64,000 nt of DNA, taken from Mytilus californianus (taxonomy: Eukaryota > Mollusca > Bivalvia > Mytilida > Mytilidae). Both the position numbers and the translations under genes were made by a program. Under the pieces are notes generated by a model. It was not told the origin of the DNA. It did not search any database and saw nothing but the letters and a program-made list of their open reading frames with translations. Shown here one piece after another: positions 1-10,974 of the stretch (its first letter is position 1; every line of letters starts with the position of its first letter). The stretch spans positions 56,494,851 to 56,558,850 of the forward strand of contig NW_026262582.1 of assembly GCF_021869535.1 (NCBI RefSeq), read 5' to 3'.

Positions 1-127
1 AGTCAATGCTTCGTTGTGGTTGTCGCCCTTCGATCAGCGAAAAACCCGATCTCGAGCCAGATAACGCAAAAATGCACATGGCGTCAAATTTTTCGGAAGA
101 AAAAGGGTATGGCGTCCGAAAAAAAGG

Positions 128-146
128 GCATGGCGTCGCGCCATGC
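128..146. repeat. Short palindrome in a degenerate left-edge repeat
   Basis: The sequence reads gcatggcg-tcg-cgccatgc, an 8-bp inverted repeat around three bases. It follows two weaker copies of the 'atggcgtc' word between positions 78 and 137. This looks like the end of a dispersed repeat cut by the window edge. No gene is visible here. Confidence 0.5.
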
Positions 147-159
147 TAAATTGCTTTAG

Positions 160-285
160 ATAAAACACTACTTAAGTTATTGTCCGGAAACCAAATGTCT
201 TCGGGCGACGCCAACGCCGCCGACGACGACGACGACGTGATACCATTATACGACCGCAAAATTATTTTGCGGTCGTATAAAAAGG
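160..285 (-). repeat. Hairpin-headed GTC-rich dispersed element (family A), head only
   Basis: Read on the minus strand this matches the head of the complete copy at 55010-56265. A near-perfect palindrome (247-280, centre gcaaaattattttgc) is followed by a run of GTC/GACGAC triplets and the block 'ccgaagacatttggttt'. Only about 125 bp is present. The 106-codon minus-strand ORF that crosses it (146-466) is built from repeat sequence and is not a gene. Confidence 0.75.
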
Positions 286-594
286 ATTCATAGTTCCGAT
301 CATAACCACAGTCAAAGAAGGAAAATAAAGGAAGGGCAGATATACTAATAAAGAAGTAATAATAGTTAAAATAAATGGAAATACATAAATTTAAAATTAT
401 AATAAGGATAAGCAGAGACATGTTTCTAGAACTTTTTGAAAAATATTGCTCCGACGGGTGTCTCAAAATTAATCTGAAAAAGACAAAAAAAATGGTATTT
501 TAATAAAACTGAGACGTTTCTTTCGACGCTTTGTTTAATTCAATCATTCTATTATGAAATGTGTGTCCAGTAACAAATATGTGAATATACATTT

Positions 595-660
595 TTCGGC
601 ATGGATTGATTGATTGATTGATGGTTCCAGTGGCAAATATTTCATGCATGTTTATGACGA
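595..660 (-). repeat. 3' end of a short (AATC)n-tailed retroposon
   Basis: On the minus strand the words 'catgcatgaaatatttgcc' and 'actggaac' run into four AATC repeats. The same 3' block recurs near 8165, 40435, 49373, 50065 and 60575. A conserved block ending in a short microsatellite is typical of SINEs and of 3' ends of some LINEs. The family was not identified by name. Confidence 0.6.
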
Positions 661-944
661 TCGACATGACGAATGTGTACGTTAACTATAATGATCTATA
701 TAAAAGAATGCATTAAAAAGATATTAGAAATTAAGAACAAGAATTCAGTATGAATCCAAGAAAAGACTAGTCTACCGTGTACTGATGATGTATTTGAGCT
801 TCTTCTTTGTTATATTTAGTAAAATAGATTGAGGTAACCAGCAGGATGAGTTTTTATATAATACGAGCATTTTTTTGTTATACCTATCGAAATAGAAAGA
901 GGTAACCACCAGCATGAGGTTTTATCTAATACGGACTTCCACAT

Positions 945-1010
945 TCTGTATGTGCCTGTCCCAAGTCAGGAGCCTGTAATTCAGTGGTTGTCGTTTGTTG
1001 CTGTACATGT
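945..1010 (+). repeat. Dispersed repeat fragment
   Basis: The stretch 'cccaagtcaggagcctgta' and its continuation is a repeat word I recognise as abundant in mussel DNA. Related sequence ('cctgacttggtacaggca', other strand) occurs in the 56330-56632 repeat. No coding potential is seen. Confidence 0.45.
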
Positions 1011-1111
1011 ACCAGTAAATTCATTCCGGTAGTTTAAATTTGTAGACTTTTCTTCCATGATAATCAAGTCCGTGTCCATAATTTAACTACGAATGTAAGT
1101 CTATGGATACA

Positions 1112-1174
1112 TTTTCCTAGGAAAATAAGTCCATAGCTAGTAAAATATGTCTGGCACTTATTTTCCTAGGAAAA
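1112..1174. repeat. Perfect 19-bp inverted repeat with nested palindromes
   Basis: The arms ttttcctaggaaaataagt (1112-1130) and its exact reverse complement (1156-1174) flank a 25-bp loop. Each arm itself contains the palindrome ttttcctaggaaaa. It may be a small foldback element or a regulatory dyad. The sequence alone does not decide. Confidence 0.7.
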
Positions 1175-1326
1175 GTTTTATAAATCTATTATGCGGGAAC
1201 TTGGTCCCATCTTATGAATCTTTGTTGTTGCCTCTCTTTCATGTTATTATCAATTCTTTTGCGGGGAACTGCTCACATTGATGTTACATTGTCTGGGAAC
1301 TAGCTTGGACTCGGCATGACAACGGG

Positions 1327-1382
1327 ACCTTAAAAGACAATCCAGTCTGCTTACTACATTTTATTCTGGTTCACAGTCTAAT
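1327..1382 (+). repeat. 56-bp exact direct repeat, copy 1
   Basis: The 56 bases beginning accttaaaagacaatccag recur without change at 1823-1878, exactly 496 bp downstream. Such a pair could be the remains of two LTRs or of a local duplication. No TG...CA boundaries could be fixed. Confidence 0.8.
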
Positions 1383-1822
1383 CAATATTTACAACAGTTA
1401 CAATACAGATTACATTACTTTTCCATCATACTTATACATTAAATATTTCGTGATATAAATCGAACAATAATACAAAACCCGACAATAGTATACGCGCCAT
1501 AAATGAACAGTCGTGTCATATGTTATCTCCCCTTAATTCGTTTACTTTTAATATTAAATCAAGTATCAAAATAAGAATTGTATTTCCAAAAGTGATCTAT
1601 ACGAATAAGTTTAATACCTTTTTTTATAAGTTATGAACCTTTTTTTTAAATATTTTACCTTAATATTATTTCAAACTTTGCCTATAATTTATTTAATCTA
1701 TATCACGATTTTACTTGTGAATATGAATAAAAATTACTTAAATGAAAACATCATTTAAATTTTAAACTCGTTTCTTCTAAATTTATAAAATAAAGTATTA
1801 AACAACAGTGAAATGTTTACTA

Positions 1823-1878
1823 ACCTTAAAAGACAATCCAGTCTGCTTACTACATTTTATTCTGGTTCACAGTCTAAT
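1823..1878 (+). repeat. 56-bp exact direct repeat, copy 2
   Basis: Identical to 1327-1382, and diverges at once on both sides. The intervening 440 bp is AT-rich and has no recognisable coding sequence. Confidence 0.8.
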
Positions 1879-3739
1879 GAACCAAATAATTTTGCACGAC
1901 TTTATATAGCAGAACTGGACTTAACAATGTAATTTGACACGTGGATATGTGTTACTCAGTACAATAGCTTTCTTTGATCTGTTTTAATAAACAATGGAAT
2001 ATATCGGATAAAGGAATAATTACTTAATCTTAATTGTTCAAGTCTATTAATTTCAAAGAGTATGTATAATTATCTTTTTGCCTTCTAAGCTGACACATTT
2101 ATCAATTAGCTGGGGACATGTTTGAGACAACGTTATTAAATATGCTTTAAAAGATAAAACACTTACATTGATTATTTTAGGAAATTGTTCTATAAACAAA
2201 TTAAACTTTCTTAAATTTGTTTTATTTACGTTTATTCCTTGGTCATTTTATTTTATAATTTATTGATAAATATTCTCTTCTGTGCATTTTTCCATTATTC
2301 TACAAAACTTTACGTGTAATTTATTAGTAAATACTATCTTTAAATATCACACATTTTTGCATCATTATATTACCCCTTTGGTTCAAAATTTTTGTCCCCA
2401 AAAATTAGTTTATGATGAAGTTTAATATGAGATAACAAGTAAAATCTCTAATAGTTCAAGTTTTCTTTGTTATTATGTCGTCTTGATGTGCTGGCTCTTC
2501 GGCTAGAATATATTTCACTGTTTTGAAAACATATTGTTCTATATACATAATTTTACACAGTTTTTCTATTCTGTCAATTTTCATAAAGTCATTTAAAATT
2601 TGAGTCCATATTACTATCACGGTGTATCTGTATTTTTCTTTAAATGATCTTGGTCTTTTCTAAGTTCTAAGATGATGAATTTTCGAGGCTGTAGCCCCGG
2701 ACCAATCACCATGCAGGATACTAAGGAATATGAAACGACAAAAGAAATAGTTAGCTCATGCATAAACAATAAAACATACTAGGTAACAAGACAATTTATG
2801 TACATCAAAGAATAAAATTCAAAAACAACATTTAGTTTTACACATTATTAATAATGTTTTGTATCCATTTTTTTTTTTGTAAATCAAGTTATCTATATTC
2901 ATTGGCTTTTTTAAAAGGTAACAATGTCGCGCAATTAAAAAAAACTCAAATCTCTAGATACTTTTTCTGAAACAATAGTTACGAGTGCAGCTATGTTAAA
3001 ACAAAATGAGATATTTTGTAAGCTTGAAATGGTACACCATAAAATCTTCAATGTTCCGGGACAAACAACTGTCGAACTCATATCATAATTTGTTTAACAA
3101 GTTTGTATTCTCTTTAGTTTACAATAACATTATTCGATTAATATTCAAGTGGACACACTTTTTATTTCAATCTTATTTGTCATAGCCTGTTCGTAAAACA
3201 GCTGATCCCCTGTCTTGCAGGTGGCAACATACTAGTATTTATTTGTAACTTTTAGTTACTCTTAAAAAAAAAACATTTCTTTTCAGTATTTTAATGTTAC
3301 ATTATCTCTTTTCAGCTGAATTATTTCTTTTTCTCTTTCTATAGTATATAAGTTATCTGTGCTTTGGAGTGCAAGTTTACCACAAAACAGCTTATTGTCT
3401 AAAGTATGCGACCAACCTAGGCTTTGTAAATAATGTATGCATTTTTGAAGTTGAAGTTGAATTGTGTCAAGATGAATCACGGTAGCTGGTCTAGACTTCA
3501 GCTGAGCACTAATTTTAAATACTACTAAGATAGTAGTAAACATTCTTATGGTTCATACTTGGCCTAATTCAATATCAGTGGCCTAAACTGTAAAAATATA
3601 CTAGTATACTGAAAGTTTGTGATGTTACTTGGTCACTTAAGAAAGCTAAATTGCATTATTGGTAGCTTGAATCCGACAGATATTAAGACTTATAAATTAA
3701 TTTTGACACTACATTTGTTTTATAACATTCAATATTTCT
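1879..3739. other. AT-rich stretch without recognisable genes
   Basis: No exon with convincing splice sites or protein similarity was found. A minus-strand open frame at 3283-3543 (86 codons) lies just downstream of the gypsy element, but has no recognisable domain and is probably chance. If the gypsy element still has a 3' LTR it should lie here; none could be delimited. Confidence 0.4.
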
Positions 3740-4902
3740 TTACGGATTTGTCTGTTTCGCAAATAAACTAACTGGTCTTTTTCTCTTCGCGCCTGATTTT
3801 GTAAATTTTGTGTAAAACTCAACCAATAGACCTTCACCTATGTTTTCTTCAGGTTCCCAGGTGTTTTTTTTTATGACCTACCCATTTGACCTTATAGTAG
3901 TTTTTGCCTTGCCTGCGTTTTTTGGCAAGTAATTTTTCTGCTATGAAGTCATTATCTTCATCATTAGTCTCATCATTTTGTTGCAACAATGCATCATTTT
4001 GTTGCACCTGTGCATCATTTTGTTGCATTTGTGCATCATCATTTTGTGATCTATCTATATTGTCATTATCATCTATATCATCTACTTTATCTCTATTATT
4101 TTCAGCAACATTTCTTTGAATTTCAGGAATATCCCTATGATCTCTTGGATCAATATAATGTTTCATTCTATTTGTGTGTATTCGAGACTTAATCAACTTG
4201 TGATCTGAACATCGTCTTAACTTACATGTATTATTTTGTCCAACATCGATTACGTAAAATGGACCATCCCATGCTTCAGCTTTCTTATCATACCTATTTT
4301 TAGTTATCTCTTGTGAATTTTCTACCGAAGTTTTTGCTATATCTTTTACAATTTTCAGTCTATCAATAAGGGTATCGAGATGATTCTTAGCAGTTTTACT
4401 CATACCATCTTTAGGTTGAACAGAAATATCAAATGGCAAGTTCATTTTTTTGCCAAACAACATTTGAAATGGAGAATAACCAGTTGATTCAGTATTAGTA
4501 GACATACGTAAAGCCATCATAACGCTAGGGATTAACTTGTGCCAATTTGAATGATCTTTAGCCACTAATGTACGTAAAGTTTGGGCGATCGTACGATTCA
4601 TTCGTTCACATGTTGAATTAAATGGTTTGCGGATGGTACGAGCTAGTATGATACCTTTGAACTTCAAATAGTTCACATAGAGCCTGTATAAGCTTACTAC
4701 AAAAATTTGCTCCTCTGTCAGAAACAATAGACCTTGGGGCACCAAATCTTGAGAATACCTCATTATATAATACTTCAGCTATTTCAGTTGCTTCTTGAGT
4801 CTTAAGAGGGAAACATTCGGGCCATCGGAAAAAACTATCGACCACTAATAATAAGTGTTGATGTCCGTCTTTTGTTTTGGGGAGGCATGTAAGAATGTCC
4901 AT
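3740..4902 (-). pseudogene. Ty3/gypsy integrase core, C-terminus and chromodomain remnant
   Basis: 4618-4902 has the first catalytic aspartate (M-D-I-L), V-V-D-S-F-F-R-W and the second aspartate (V-S-D-R-G-A-N-F). A frameshift near 4620 precedes the piece with the catalytic glutamate (C-E-R-M-N-R-T) in 3849-4763, so the three acidic residues survive but are split across frames. The C-terminal part holds a run of Q-x-N-D-A/Q-Q-N-D-A repeats and the start of a chromodomain (Y-K-V-K-W-V-G-H). A nine-T run on the plus strand (3864-3872) causes a last frameshift. The shifted frame carries the conserved T-W-E-P-E-E-N and ends at 3740. Confidence 0.87.
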
Positions 4903-4941
4903 ATGCCATCTTGATAATGTGTCTTTAATAGGAAGAGGAAG

Positions 4942-5208
4942 TTATGGTGCCGGGCGATGGTGGGTTGGTTGTTTTGACCTTTGACATTTATCACATGACG
5001 TCACATAATTATAAACTTCTTGATACATACCTGACCAGTAATATTTAAGATGTATTGCAGCGTATGTGCGTTTGACGCCTGTATGACCAGTATGATCATG
5101 ATATGCAAATATAGAATCTTGTCTTAGACATTTCGGTAAAACCAATTGTTCAATCATGCTTTCAGCTTTAGGTATCCCTTTTGTTCTTGACCTATGTAAA
5201 TGAATCAA
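4942..5208 (-). pseudogene. Ty3/gypsy integrase zinc-finger (H2C2) segment
   Basis: The translation shows H-x3-H within 'HDHTGHTG', then the spaced C-D-K-C of the H2C2 integrase N-terminal domain, with the usual Y-Y-W-S-G-M between. An in-frame TAA at 4942-4944 cuts it from the core domain, which otherwise continues in the same frame after a few residues (L-P-L-P-I-K). Confidence 0.88.
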
Positions 5209-5280
5209 CTCACCTGATTGGCCTAATCTATAGTGGTCTCGCTCATAACATATGTTGCGAGCCTCTTTTTGATTTTCGGG

Positions 5281-6031
5281 TTATTCACCCGTTTCAAGGT
5301 ATTTTATCAATGGGATCAACTGATCACATTCTCTTTGCATTTTTGAAATATCTGATAGATCATTCAGATCAACATCATTCTTTTCAATAGCTGCAATTAA
5401 TGGCTTTTCATTTGCATACTCGAACTTAATTTCAGTTCTAATTTTATTTTCCAATAAACTGTTTACAACCAATTTTGGGTGTATTTCCTGTCCAATATCG
5501 TTATATGGAATTCTTGACAAAGCATCCGCATTTGTATTCTTTTTACCTTCTTTATATATAATTTCAAAATCGTAATTTTGCAATTCAAGAGCCCATCTAC
5601 CTAGACGTGAGTTAGTATCTTTTAGATTTGTGTAACCAAACTAAAGCTTGATGATCAGTATACACTTTGAATCTAGCATGAGATAAATAAACTTTGTTTT
5701 TGGTGATGCCTTCAAGAACTGCTAAGCATTCTTTTTCAGTAATTGACCAGTTTAATTCATTATTTCTCAAAGCACGACCACTGTATGATATTACTCTTTC
5801 TTTACCATTTTCATCTAACTGACCTAGAATGTAGCCAATGGCTGAACCTGAACATGCATCGCAAGTCAAAATAAATGGTTTCGACATATCGGGATACGAC
5901 AAAACAGGAGCAGTTGTCAAAGCTTGTTTAAGATTTTCAAACGAAATTTGACATTTATCAGTCCAAACATATTCGTTGTCCTTTTGTAAAAGATTATTTA
6001 GTGGAACTGTGATTTTAGCATAATCCTTCAC
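5281..6031 (-). pseudogene. Ty3/gypsy RNase H remnant
   Basis: 5612-6031 encodes an RNase H domain with the hallmark D-A-C-S-G-S-A-I-G and the Y-T-D-H-Q-A-L block. A one-base frameshift near 5620 separates it from its natural continuation at 5281-5583 (Y-K-E-G-K-K-N-T-N-A-D-A-L-S-R), which is the standard gypsy link to integrase. A TAA at 5281-5283 then interrupts the linker. The two pieces together correspond to one domain of normal length. Confidence 0.88.
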
Positions 6032-6665
6032 AAAGCGCCTGCAGTAATTACACAGACCTAAGAACTGTCTGACCTCGTGCTGATTTTTAGGCCTCGGATA
6101 GTTTTTAACAGTATTAGTTTTGGAATCATCTACCTTGACACCGTCTTTTGAAAAAATGTGACCTAGATAATTGACTTTCTTAACAGCAAAGTGACCTTTA
6201 TGTGGCTTAAGTGTAAAGTTTGTTTTTGTAATCTAGTAAACACTTCGTCAAGATGTTGCAGATGCTCTTCAAATGTTTTACTAAAAATCAAAATATAATC
6301 AATATATATATGCAAGTACATACTTCCAGTGCAATCCTCTTAATATTTGTGACATAACCTGAGAAAAAGCTATACTGCTATTACGTAGACCGCAAGGCAT
6401 TCTATTCCATTCATAGATTCCAAAATGAGTTATAAATGCTGCTTTTTGTTTAGAATTTGGGTGCAAGGGCACCTGCCAAAAGATGAAGATAAATCAATAG
6501 AACTAAATATCTGTGGTTGCATTTCTCCCAAAGTATCAAAGACATCGTGCATGTTCCCGAGCGTAGAATGCATTGGGGAAGTAAAATCATTAACCCTTCT
6601 ATAATTCCACTTTTATTAATGCCCTCTAGTTTGTGCTCGAAATCCAGGATATTTTGTCAAGTTTT
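6032..6665 (-). pseudogene. Ty3/gypsy reverse transcriptase remnant
   Basis: Recognisable blocks, N to C: Y-R-R-V-N-D-F with the following M-H-S-T-L-G-N-M-H-D-V, then F-S-S-I-D-L, F-W-Q-V-P-L-H-P, Y-E-W-N-R-M-P-C-G-L, and Y-L-G-H-I-F-S-K-D-G of the connection region. The polymerase core motif, normally Y-x-D-D, is broken at 6285-6320. A TA-rich slippage changes frame, and the downstream frame reads I-D-Y-I-L-I-F-S, with tyrosine in place of the second catalytic aspartate. The segment between the first helix (I-N-K-S-G-I) and Y-R-R-V is also deleted. The enzyme would be dead. Family identity is secure from motif order. Confidence 0.85.
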
Positions 6666-8804
6666 TCAAACTAATTTGGATCTGACTGGCAAAAGTTAAG
6701 ATAAAAAGACAAAAGTTGTGATTTTTACTTTCTCAGACATATAACGCATTTACTTGAAAATCTTTTCATTTTGAAATAATTGACTTAATAACTGGAGCAA
6801 ACATAATAAGCCCTTATTAAACCTACATCTTTGTTTCCTAATACAATGATATACTGTTCTAAATTATCAGAGTATCAGTCCAGTAATTTTAAATGAAATC
6901 TTCTCATTAAGAATGTGTACATTAAGCTTAAAATTTCATGATACAATGTGAATTATAGGTCAAAAGACCTGTAGTTTAAGCATTCAATATGTTGACAAAA
7001 TGAGGTAGTCAATTTAAATAGTACAAAACCTTTTAATTTACCCAAAATTAAGCCACCCAATCACTTATTTCTTTAAATAGTTAGTGCTTTCTTTATACCA
7101 TATTCATAAATTTGTTCACTAGTACGTAAAATAACCTGAAATAATATACAATTAAAACAATTGTTCTAGTTATCATATTTACCATATTAGCAACTAATAT
7201 GTTAACATAGTATTGAAGCAACTTTTACAAAACCATCCTGTAAGTAACAAATGGTTTATATTTCTAGTATTTAAGGCACTTTGAAACTAAGATCTTCCCA
7301 ACTCAAATATATATAACACAAAAATAAGCAAACATTAATTATGTGATTCAATGAATTACTAAATGTAGCATATTGCCACTTTGTACTTTTGATCTATACA
7401 TCTGAACACAGTGGAATCTGTAATTTTATACTATATAAATTTTGTACCTTAATATAGGTTTTTTTCTAATGGTTGTTTAAGATAACTTTTAATCCGTGAA
7501 TTGAATCTCTAAAGCATTGACCAGAATTACTTAACTCATTTTGAAATGTAGGCGTTGCAGACCTAACAAAACCTACATTTCAAAATATTTTGTTCAACTG
7601 AATCATCTATGATGGAAATTTGTTTCACTTGTTCTTGAGAATATCAAACTGCTTGTAATCTACATACAGATTTTAGATCCTCAAGAATACAAAATATCAA
7701 AAAGTTTTTCGAAAATATCTTTCTAAATACACATAATCATGCCTTACTTATCTTGTTTAATTTTCATTAATCATACAACCCTCAAAATTGCACAGAACAA
7801 TAAAAAATTGAAAACAGTTTTGTTATGTATGCTATTATTTTCAAAAAATGCAAATGGCTCTATTTGAGTTAGTTCTCTCATTTAAATTTTTCAAGGATTG
7901 ATCTATAATAAGAATTTGTAAAAAAAAACCAACACTGATTCTTTGAAGAATCAATCAATTAGACAAATAATGTTAACTTCTATCACAACATTTATTATAA
8001 CTCAGATCATAAGGCACTGAAAAAAACAAGGCAAGATCAATACATAATTAAATATAACATTGTAATTGAAGCCTTTGTTTTAGAAATAACATGTTCAAGT
8101 TAAAATGTATAATAGAAAGGGCCAAAGTTTTCCAATGCCATCATATTAACTGTGGTTTTATAAAAGTCCAGTGGCAAATACTTCATGCATTATCAGGATG
8201 AGGTATCATTTTAGCAATTGATATTTATGTATTTCATCTTTACGTAGCACAGTTAACATGCAGGGGATCATATTTTTTCCGTACCTCTCCTTTAGGAACT
8301 CAGGGATATCATTTTTTCATGGTTTTGGTAGCTCTGCAAGGCTATATGTGAATAGCAAAAATCTAGTAAAAAACATCTTTTACTTCATGGTAAAAGGATA
8401 GAAGATGAAGAGAAAAGAAACTCTCATATAACTCTCCTGCAACTAATATGAGTCTGTAAAATACTCTGTTTTATTTAGATTGTTTTCTAGTAGAGCCAGA
8501 AGACTTTGGAAGCCAATGATATTGATGTTGCCTAGGATAATAAACAGATTTTCTTTAACATTTCAACTCACAGAAGTTTCTTGTCTACATTTCATTTGGG
8601 CCTTTTGATGATACTGTAGCTGAAAACCCCCATTTTGATTTTTAGTCATCAATACTTAATTAATCTAAAACAAATTGTGTGATTCAGTTTACTATAATGG
8701 TCAGTGTATGGTACGGATTTGAGTATAGAACACATCTCATGTTCATCCCCCAAAAATCTTGAATTAAATTGCTTTCAAATGTATGCATTTAACATCACAC
8801 ATCC

Positions 8805-8890
8805 CATTTACATCACCGAAGAGACTTTAATTGTCGAAATGCGCATCTGGTGCAGAAAAATTGGTACCGTTTATGTTATTACATTGAATG
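8805..8890 (+). repeat. Copy of the 'gaagagacattaattgtcg' dispersed repeat
   Basis: Shares the words gaagagac-tttaattgtcgaaat and 'ctggtgca' with the motif found six times in the 21-25 kb array, in a slightly different version (gcgcatctggtgc instead of cggatatggtgta). It is probably the tail of a widely dispersed bivalve element. Confidence 0.55.
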
Positions 8891-9387
8891 TGTCAGTGAA
8901 TAAAAGTGTCTAAGTCCCATAAGGCTATAGGTCAACAATTCCAAAGAATTTATCAAAAATGGTCAAAATACAAACGCCCTATTAATCCATTTAATCTTTA
9001 TCAGTTAAGTCAGTCGTACGTTCTATGCAAATTTAAATACTATTTACTCACAAAGTTATCAGAAGAATCATATTTGGCTTAACTTTTAGAACCTATTTTG
9101 GTAAGGATATTTTTATCATTGGTTTGCCATCTTATTGGTCTTAATATTATCTAAGTTATAATGATTCATGATATCAAAACCTGATGGCATGGATTGGTAT
9201 TACAATTCATTGTGTTCTTTTCTTGTCCGCTATTTTTACTTTATGGTCATTTTGTTATCAATCTTCTTTCATGATATATTGTTTATTGGTCTATGTTGTA
9301 AGGTTAAATATTGAATCATTAAAGTTTCTGAAAATAAGAAAGGACTAGGTATCGATTTATAAAACAAAGGTTGCAACCTATAAACAA

Positions 9388-9429
9388 TCATATTTTAGAA
9401 CATATGTAGATATATGTTCTAAAATATGA
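9388..9429. repeat. Perfect 18-bp hairpin
   Basis: Arms tcatattttagaacatat (9388-9405) and its exact complement (9412-9429) with a 6-base loop. It lies in the 3' flank of the minus-strand gene, so it would fold in its 3' UTR if transcription reaches that far. Confidence 0.7.
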
Positions 9430-9472
9430 TAAACATAAACAAACAATGATACAATTTAAAACAGTTTACTCC

Positions 9473-9615
9473 TTACTCCAGTTTTAAAACCATCATTGAT
9501 TTTATAATATGGTCAATGTCTTCACTGAGTTTAACACTCCTCACATGTCCAGGATAGTACAAGACAGGTGGCACTCGTGAACTGGTATATGATGATGAAT
9601 TACGTGCAAACAGTC
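9473..9615 (-). CDS. Last coding exon of an unidentified spliced gene
   Basis: On the minus strand a strong acceptor (tcttatgtctttcag) precedes an open frame of 47 codons ending in TAA at 9473-9475. The product is serine- and proline-containing (V-P-P-V-L-Y-Y-P-G-H) and ends in M-M-V-L-K-L-E. It enters in phase with the exon at 10892-10974: the G left over there completes a glycine codon here. Fit of splice sites and phase makes this a real exon although it is short. No family was recognised. The P-G and Y-N-P motifs faintly recall ciliary or sperm-tail proteins, which is only a guess. Confidence 0.72.
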
Positions 9616-10580
9616 CTGAAAGACATAAGAACATTTGTTTTACATCAGTTTTACTGACTTACATAACTCAATAGTCGGTGGCTCAGTACAGTCAAGGATA
9701 ATATTTATACAAGTAAATGTTTATGTATACTGATGATGTATTTACTTGTATATTTAAATTCTCAAGTTAAGAGAAGTCACAACATGCTCAAAATAGCTTT
9801 TTTCAGTGTTTTCTTAGTTTTTTTTCATTAGAGTTCTAAACCTTTTATTTCAAAAACCAAACAAAAGTATCGTCTGCAAACAGATGTGAAGTAACTGTGC
9901 AAGGCTTTCATATATTGATTAGTTGGGGCTTGAAATAGGCAGTGTTTAAAAACAGACAAACGATAATTCCATTATCCATGGAATTTTATTCTTCTTTGGG
10001 TATAAGTAAGGACAAATATCAAGCACATACAATTAAACACTCTATAAGGGCAATGTAGTCTAGAGAAATTGCAAGAAAAGAAAATATAACTTTTTAACTT
10101 TAATAAATTTACAAAAATCTTTATCTATATATGGAATATAACTATACCTCCAAAATCATTAAACAGTAGCAGTAAATAAAACAATGTTACAAGTCCTAGT
10201 TTAAACATTTTTTTCTTATGAAATGTTCATTCAAATTGTATCAACCAAAGAGAAATTGGCAATAGGAAATCAATGCAGTTGTAAATTTTTAAGTAATACC
10301 TTCCCTTATCTGACCATCACAGATAAAACAAATTTAATGCAAGTTTTGTAGTAGAGAACATTAAAAAATTCTTTTCACAGCCTTTTCGAGTACGACTTTC
10401 GATTATTGACACTGTTTCATTTCTGTTGATCAATCATCAGAACGCAGACGATCCAAGAGTAAGAATAGTTAAACTGTCTGATTTATTCTTCCCACCAATT
10501 TTTTATTTGCTAGATAAAATGAATTGTAATAGCATAATATTAAGTACTTGGACGAGAAATCAGAAATTACATCTGACAAA

Positions 10581-10650
10581 ATAAAAAAGAAGATGTGGTA
10601 TGATTGCCAATGAGACAACTCTCCACAAGAGACCAAATGACACAGAAATT
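10581..10650 (-). repeat. Dispersed repeat, 'gatgtggtatgattgcc' family
   Basis: The block agatgtggtatgattgcc followed by 'aatgagacaactctccaca' recurs in variant form at about 14658-14694, 16925-17035 (other strand) and 47628-47700. Copies of this kind are abundant in mussel DNA. It is probably the 3' part of a short retroposon. Confidence 0.6.
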
Positions 10651-10768
10651 GACAAAAAATCCATGGACGTGAATGCGAAAAGACAAGTTCAGATATGAAA
10701 TTCTGTATCTTCTTCACGGTAAGTTTCTTAGTTTATTCTAATTAAAAGAATTAAAATCATTTAATAAA

Positions 10769-10880
10769 AGTGTTATGAACTGGCTGTATCTGTATTGGCC
10801 CTGTTATAGATTCTCGATCAGCTGTATTGGCCCTCGAATCTATATCAGGGCCAATACAGAAACAGCCAGTTAATAACACT
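10769..10880. mobile_element. Foldback (MITE-like) element
   Basis: Arms of 45 bp (10769-10813 and 10836-10880) match at 42 positions around a 22-base loop. There is no coding sequence. Placement next to a splice donor may affect the pre-mRNA structure of the host gene. Confidence 0.75.
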
Positions 10881-10891
10881 ATAGTACTTAC

Positions 10892-10974
10892 CACTTTTAC
10901 AAGTTTGGATTTTTCTTGGATTGTATTGTCCTGGACATGCTGGAGATTGATATGAAGTACTTTTTAATGGATAG
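10892..10974 (-). CDS. Internal coding exon of the unidentified spliced gene
   Basis: The minus strand shows acceptor attttcag, 83 bases open in one frame, and donor gtaagta. The peptide is Y-P-L-K-S-T-S-Y-Q-S-P-A-C-P-G-Q-Y-N-P and then R-K-I-Q-T-C-K-S. The phase (one base in, one base out) joins exactly to the exon at 9473-9615. The upstream partner is not established: candidates at 15488, 17416, 18004 and 20945 lie across a long intron that hosts the MULE element. Confidence 0.72.

Larger units (their letters stand above)
3740..6665 (-). mobile_element. Decayed Ty3/gypsy retrotransposon with chromodomain (pol only)
   Basis: Minus-strand reading gives the usual gypsy pol order: reverse transcriptase (about 6665-6100), RNase H (6031-5500), integrase zinc finger (5208-4942), integrase core (4902-4560), integrase C-terminus and chromodomain (4500-3740). 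Gag and protease were not found and no LTR could be fixed, so the 5' part is missing or unrecognisable. At least two in-frame stops (5281-5283, 4942-4944) and several one-base frameshifts (near 6225, 5620, 4620, 3868) interrupt it. Short windows still translate cleanly, so decay is not extreme. It cannot make a working polyprotein. Its role in life was copy-and-paste transposition, with the chromodomain steering integration to marked chromatin. Confidence 0.9.
6666..9472. other. Intergenic AT-rich stretch with scattered repeat pieces
   Basis: No exons recognised. It holds a perfect 15-bp inverted repeat (7538-7552 with 7572-7586), an (AATC)-family block near 8165-8210, a 'gaagagactttaattgtcg' repeat block at 8805-8890, and a perfect 18-bp hairpin at 9388-9429. 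A plus-strand AATAAA complement at 9282-9287 could serve as polyadenylation signal for the minus-strand gene ending at 9473. Confidence 0.4.
9616..10891 (-). other. Intron between the two last exons
   Basis: Bounded by donor gtaagt (10891 downwards) and acceptor ctttcag (9616-9622 side). It contains a short 'gatgtggtatgattgcc' repeat (about 10581-10650) and a foldback element (10769-10880) starting about 11 bases inside the donor site. Confidence 0.65.

Noticed and set aside
146-466. 106-codon minus-strand open frame
   Set aside because: It runs through the hairpin head and GTC run of a dispersed element; the serine and alanine stretch is the triplet repeat.
3904-4192. Cysteine/histidine-rich plus-strand frames
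   Set aside because: They are the antisense of the Q-N-D-A repeats in the gypsy integrase tail.
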